Of a stretch of 11,229 bases of DNA, positions 11,133-11,229 are shown piece by piece. The notes beneath the pieces were generated by a model. The model saw only the letters and a program-made list of their open reading frames with translations, had not been told where the DNA came from and did not search any database. The position numbers and the translations under genes were made by a program. This stretch comes from Candidatus Altimarinota bacterium (GTDB lineage Bacteria > Patescibacteriota > Gracilibacteria > UBA4473), in contig JALVIB010000035.1 of assembly GCA_027028725.1 (NCBI GenBank), positions 1-11,229 of the forward strand, given 5' to 3'. Positions within the stretch are counted from its first letter, which is position 1, and each line of letters starts with the position of its first letter.

Positions 11133-11229
11133 TACAAAAAAATTAACTCAGAAATGAGATTAATTTGAGTGTTTTTGGAGGCACCATGATGAACTGCTAA
11201 TTTTTCTTTGAGATGTGTAAAATATCCGT
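11132..11229 (-). CDS. C-terminal end of a probable insertion-sequence transposase (partial)
   Basis: The minus strand is open from the window edge to TAA at 11132-11134, giving 31 residues that begin GYFTHLKEKLAVHHGASKN and end LISELIFL. The pattern G-[FY]-[FW]-x-HLK-x-K-x(3)-H-x-G-x-SK resembles the region after the catalytic Glu in DDE transposases of the IS1595/ISXO2-like and related groups, which follow an IEG or LEG motif with FW/FF..LK and then H..(V/L)SK. The rest of the gene lies to the right of the window. I assign the family from memory of that pattern on a short fragment, so it is tentative. The inverted repeat just past the stop fits an element end. Confidence 0.5.
   Translation of the reverse strand, partial: GYFTHLKEKLAVHHGASKNTQINLISELIFL

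Noticed and set aside
11042..11146. Plus-strand frame ending in AGVTFWVRFLQKN
   Set aside because: No ATG start, runs into the inverted repeat and the opposite-strand transposase end; likely chance.
1..11229. Recoded UGA (Gly or Trp), as in some CPR lineages
   Set aside because: About 9 kb of coding frames, including well-conserved rmlB and ligA, run without any in-frame TGA under the standard code; lack of TGA stops alone is explained by TAA preference.
11030..11229. Possible tmRNA, SRP RNA or RNase P RNA at the right edge
   Set aside because: I looked for their conserved cores and found none; the minus-strand transposase frame explains the sequence.
1..11229. CRISPR array or tRNA genes
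   Set aside because: No regularly spaced direct repeats and no cloverleaf with the GGTTCRA-type T arm were seen on either strand.

Overview
The window is AT-rich bacterial chromosomal DNA, roughly mid-30s percent GC by eye. It most resembles a Candidate Phyla Radiation (Patescibacteria) genome. The reasons are many unrecognised proteins, start codons preceded by A/T-rich leaders without a clear Shine-Dalgarno, a type IV prepilin, short hairpin repeats in nearly every gap, and a multi-unit bacterial PH-domain membrane protein. The lineage is inference. The standard genetic code fits: no reading frame needs UGA as sense, although every complete stop seen is TAA or TAG.

Layout. The left edge (2-202) is the 3' end of an unknown plus-strand gene. 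A minus-strand block follows: a type IV pilin-like prepilin (327-971), dTDP-glucose 4,6-dehydratase rmlB (1099-2088), and an 827-residue membrane protein made of five [two-helix + bPH2] units (2143-4626). These are envelope or surface functions. From a divergent promoter region two small orphan genes (4749-4982, 5022-5261) run on the plus strand and meet ligA, the NAD+-dependent DNA ligase (5247-7433, minus), tail to tail. Between ligA and the next operon lies a probable small structured RNA with its own promoter and terminator (about 7509-7584). The operon behind the next promoter encodes a 61-residue basic peptide, an 865-residue charged protein and a 160-residue helical protein, none of which I recognise. 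The right edge carries the C-terminal end of a transposase on the minus strand.

Two patterns cut across the genes. First, the 9-mer TTCGCGGGA (reverse TCCCGCGAA), usually within TTTCGCGGGATTT, occurs 19 times exactly, on both strands equally, inside genes and in almost every intergenic gap. This is far above chance and resembles a DNA uptake sequence or a HIP1-type iterated motif. Second, several families of GC-rich hairpin repeats are scattered through the window. At least three copies have landed in frame inside ligA, where they encode two internal insertions and the C-terminal tail.
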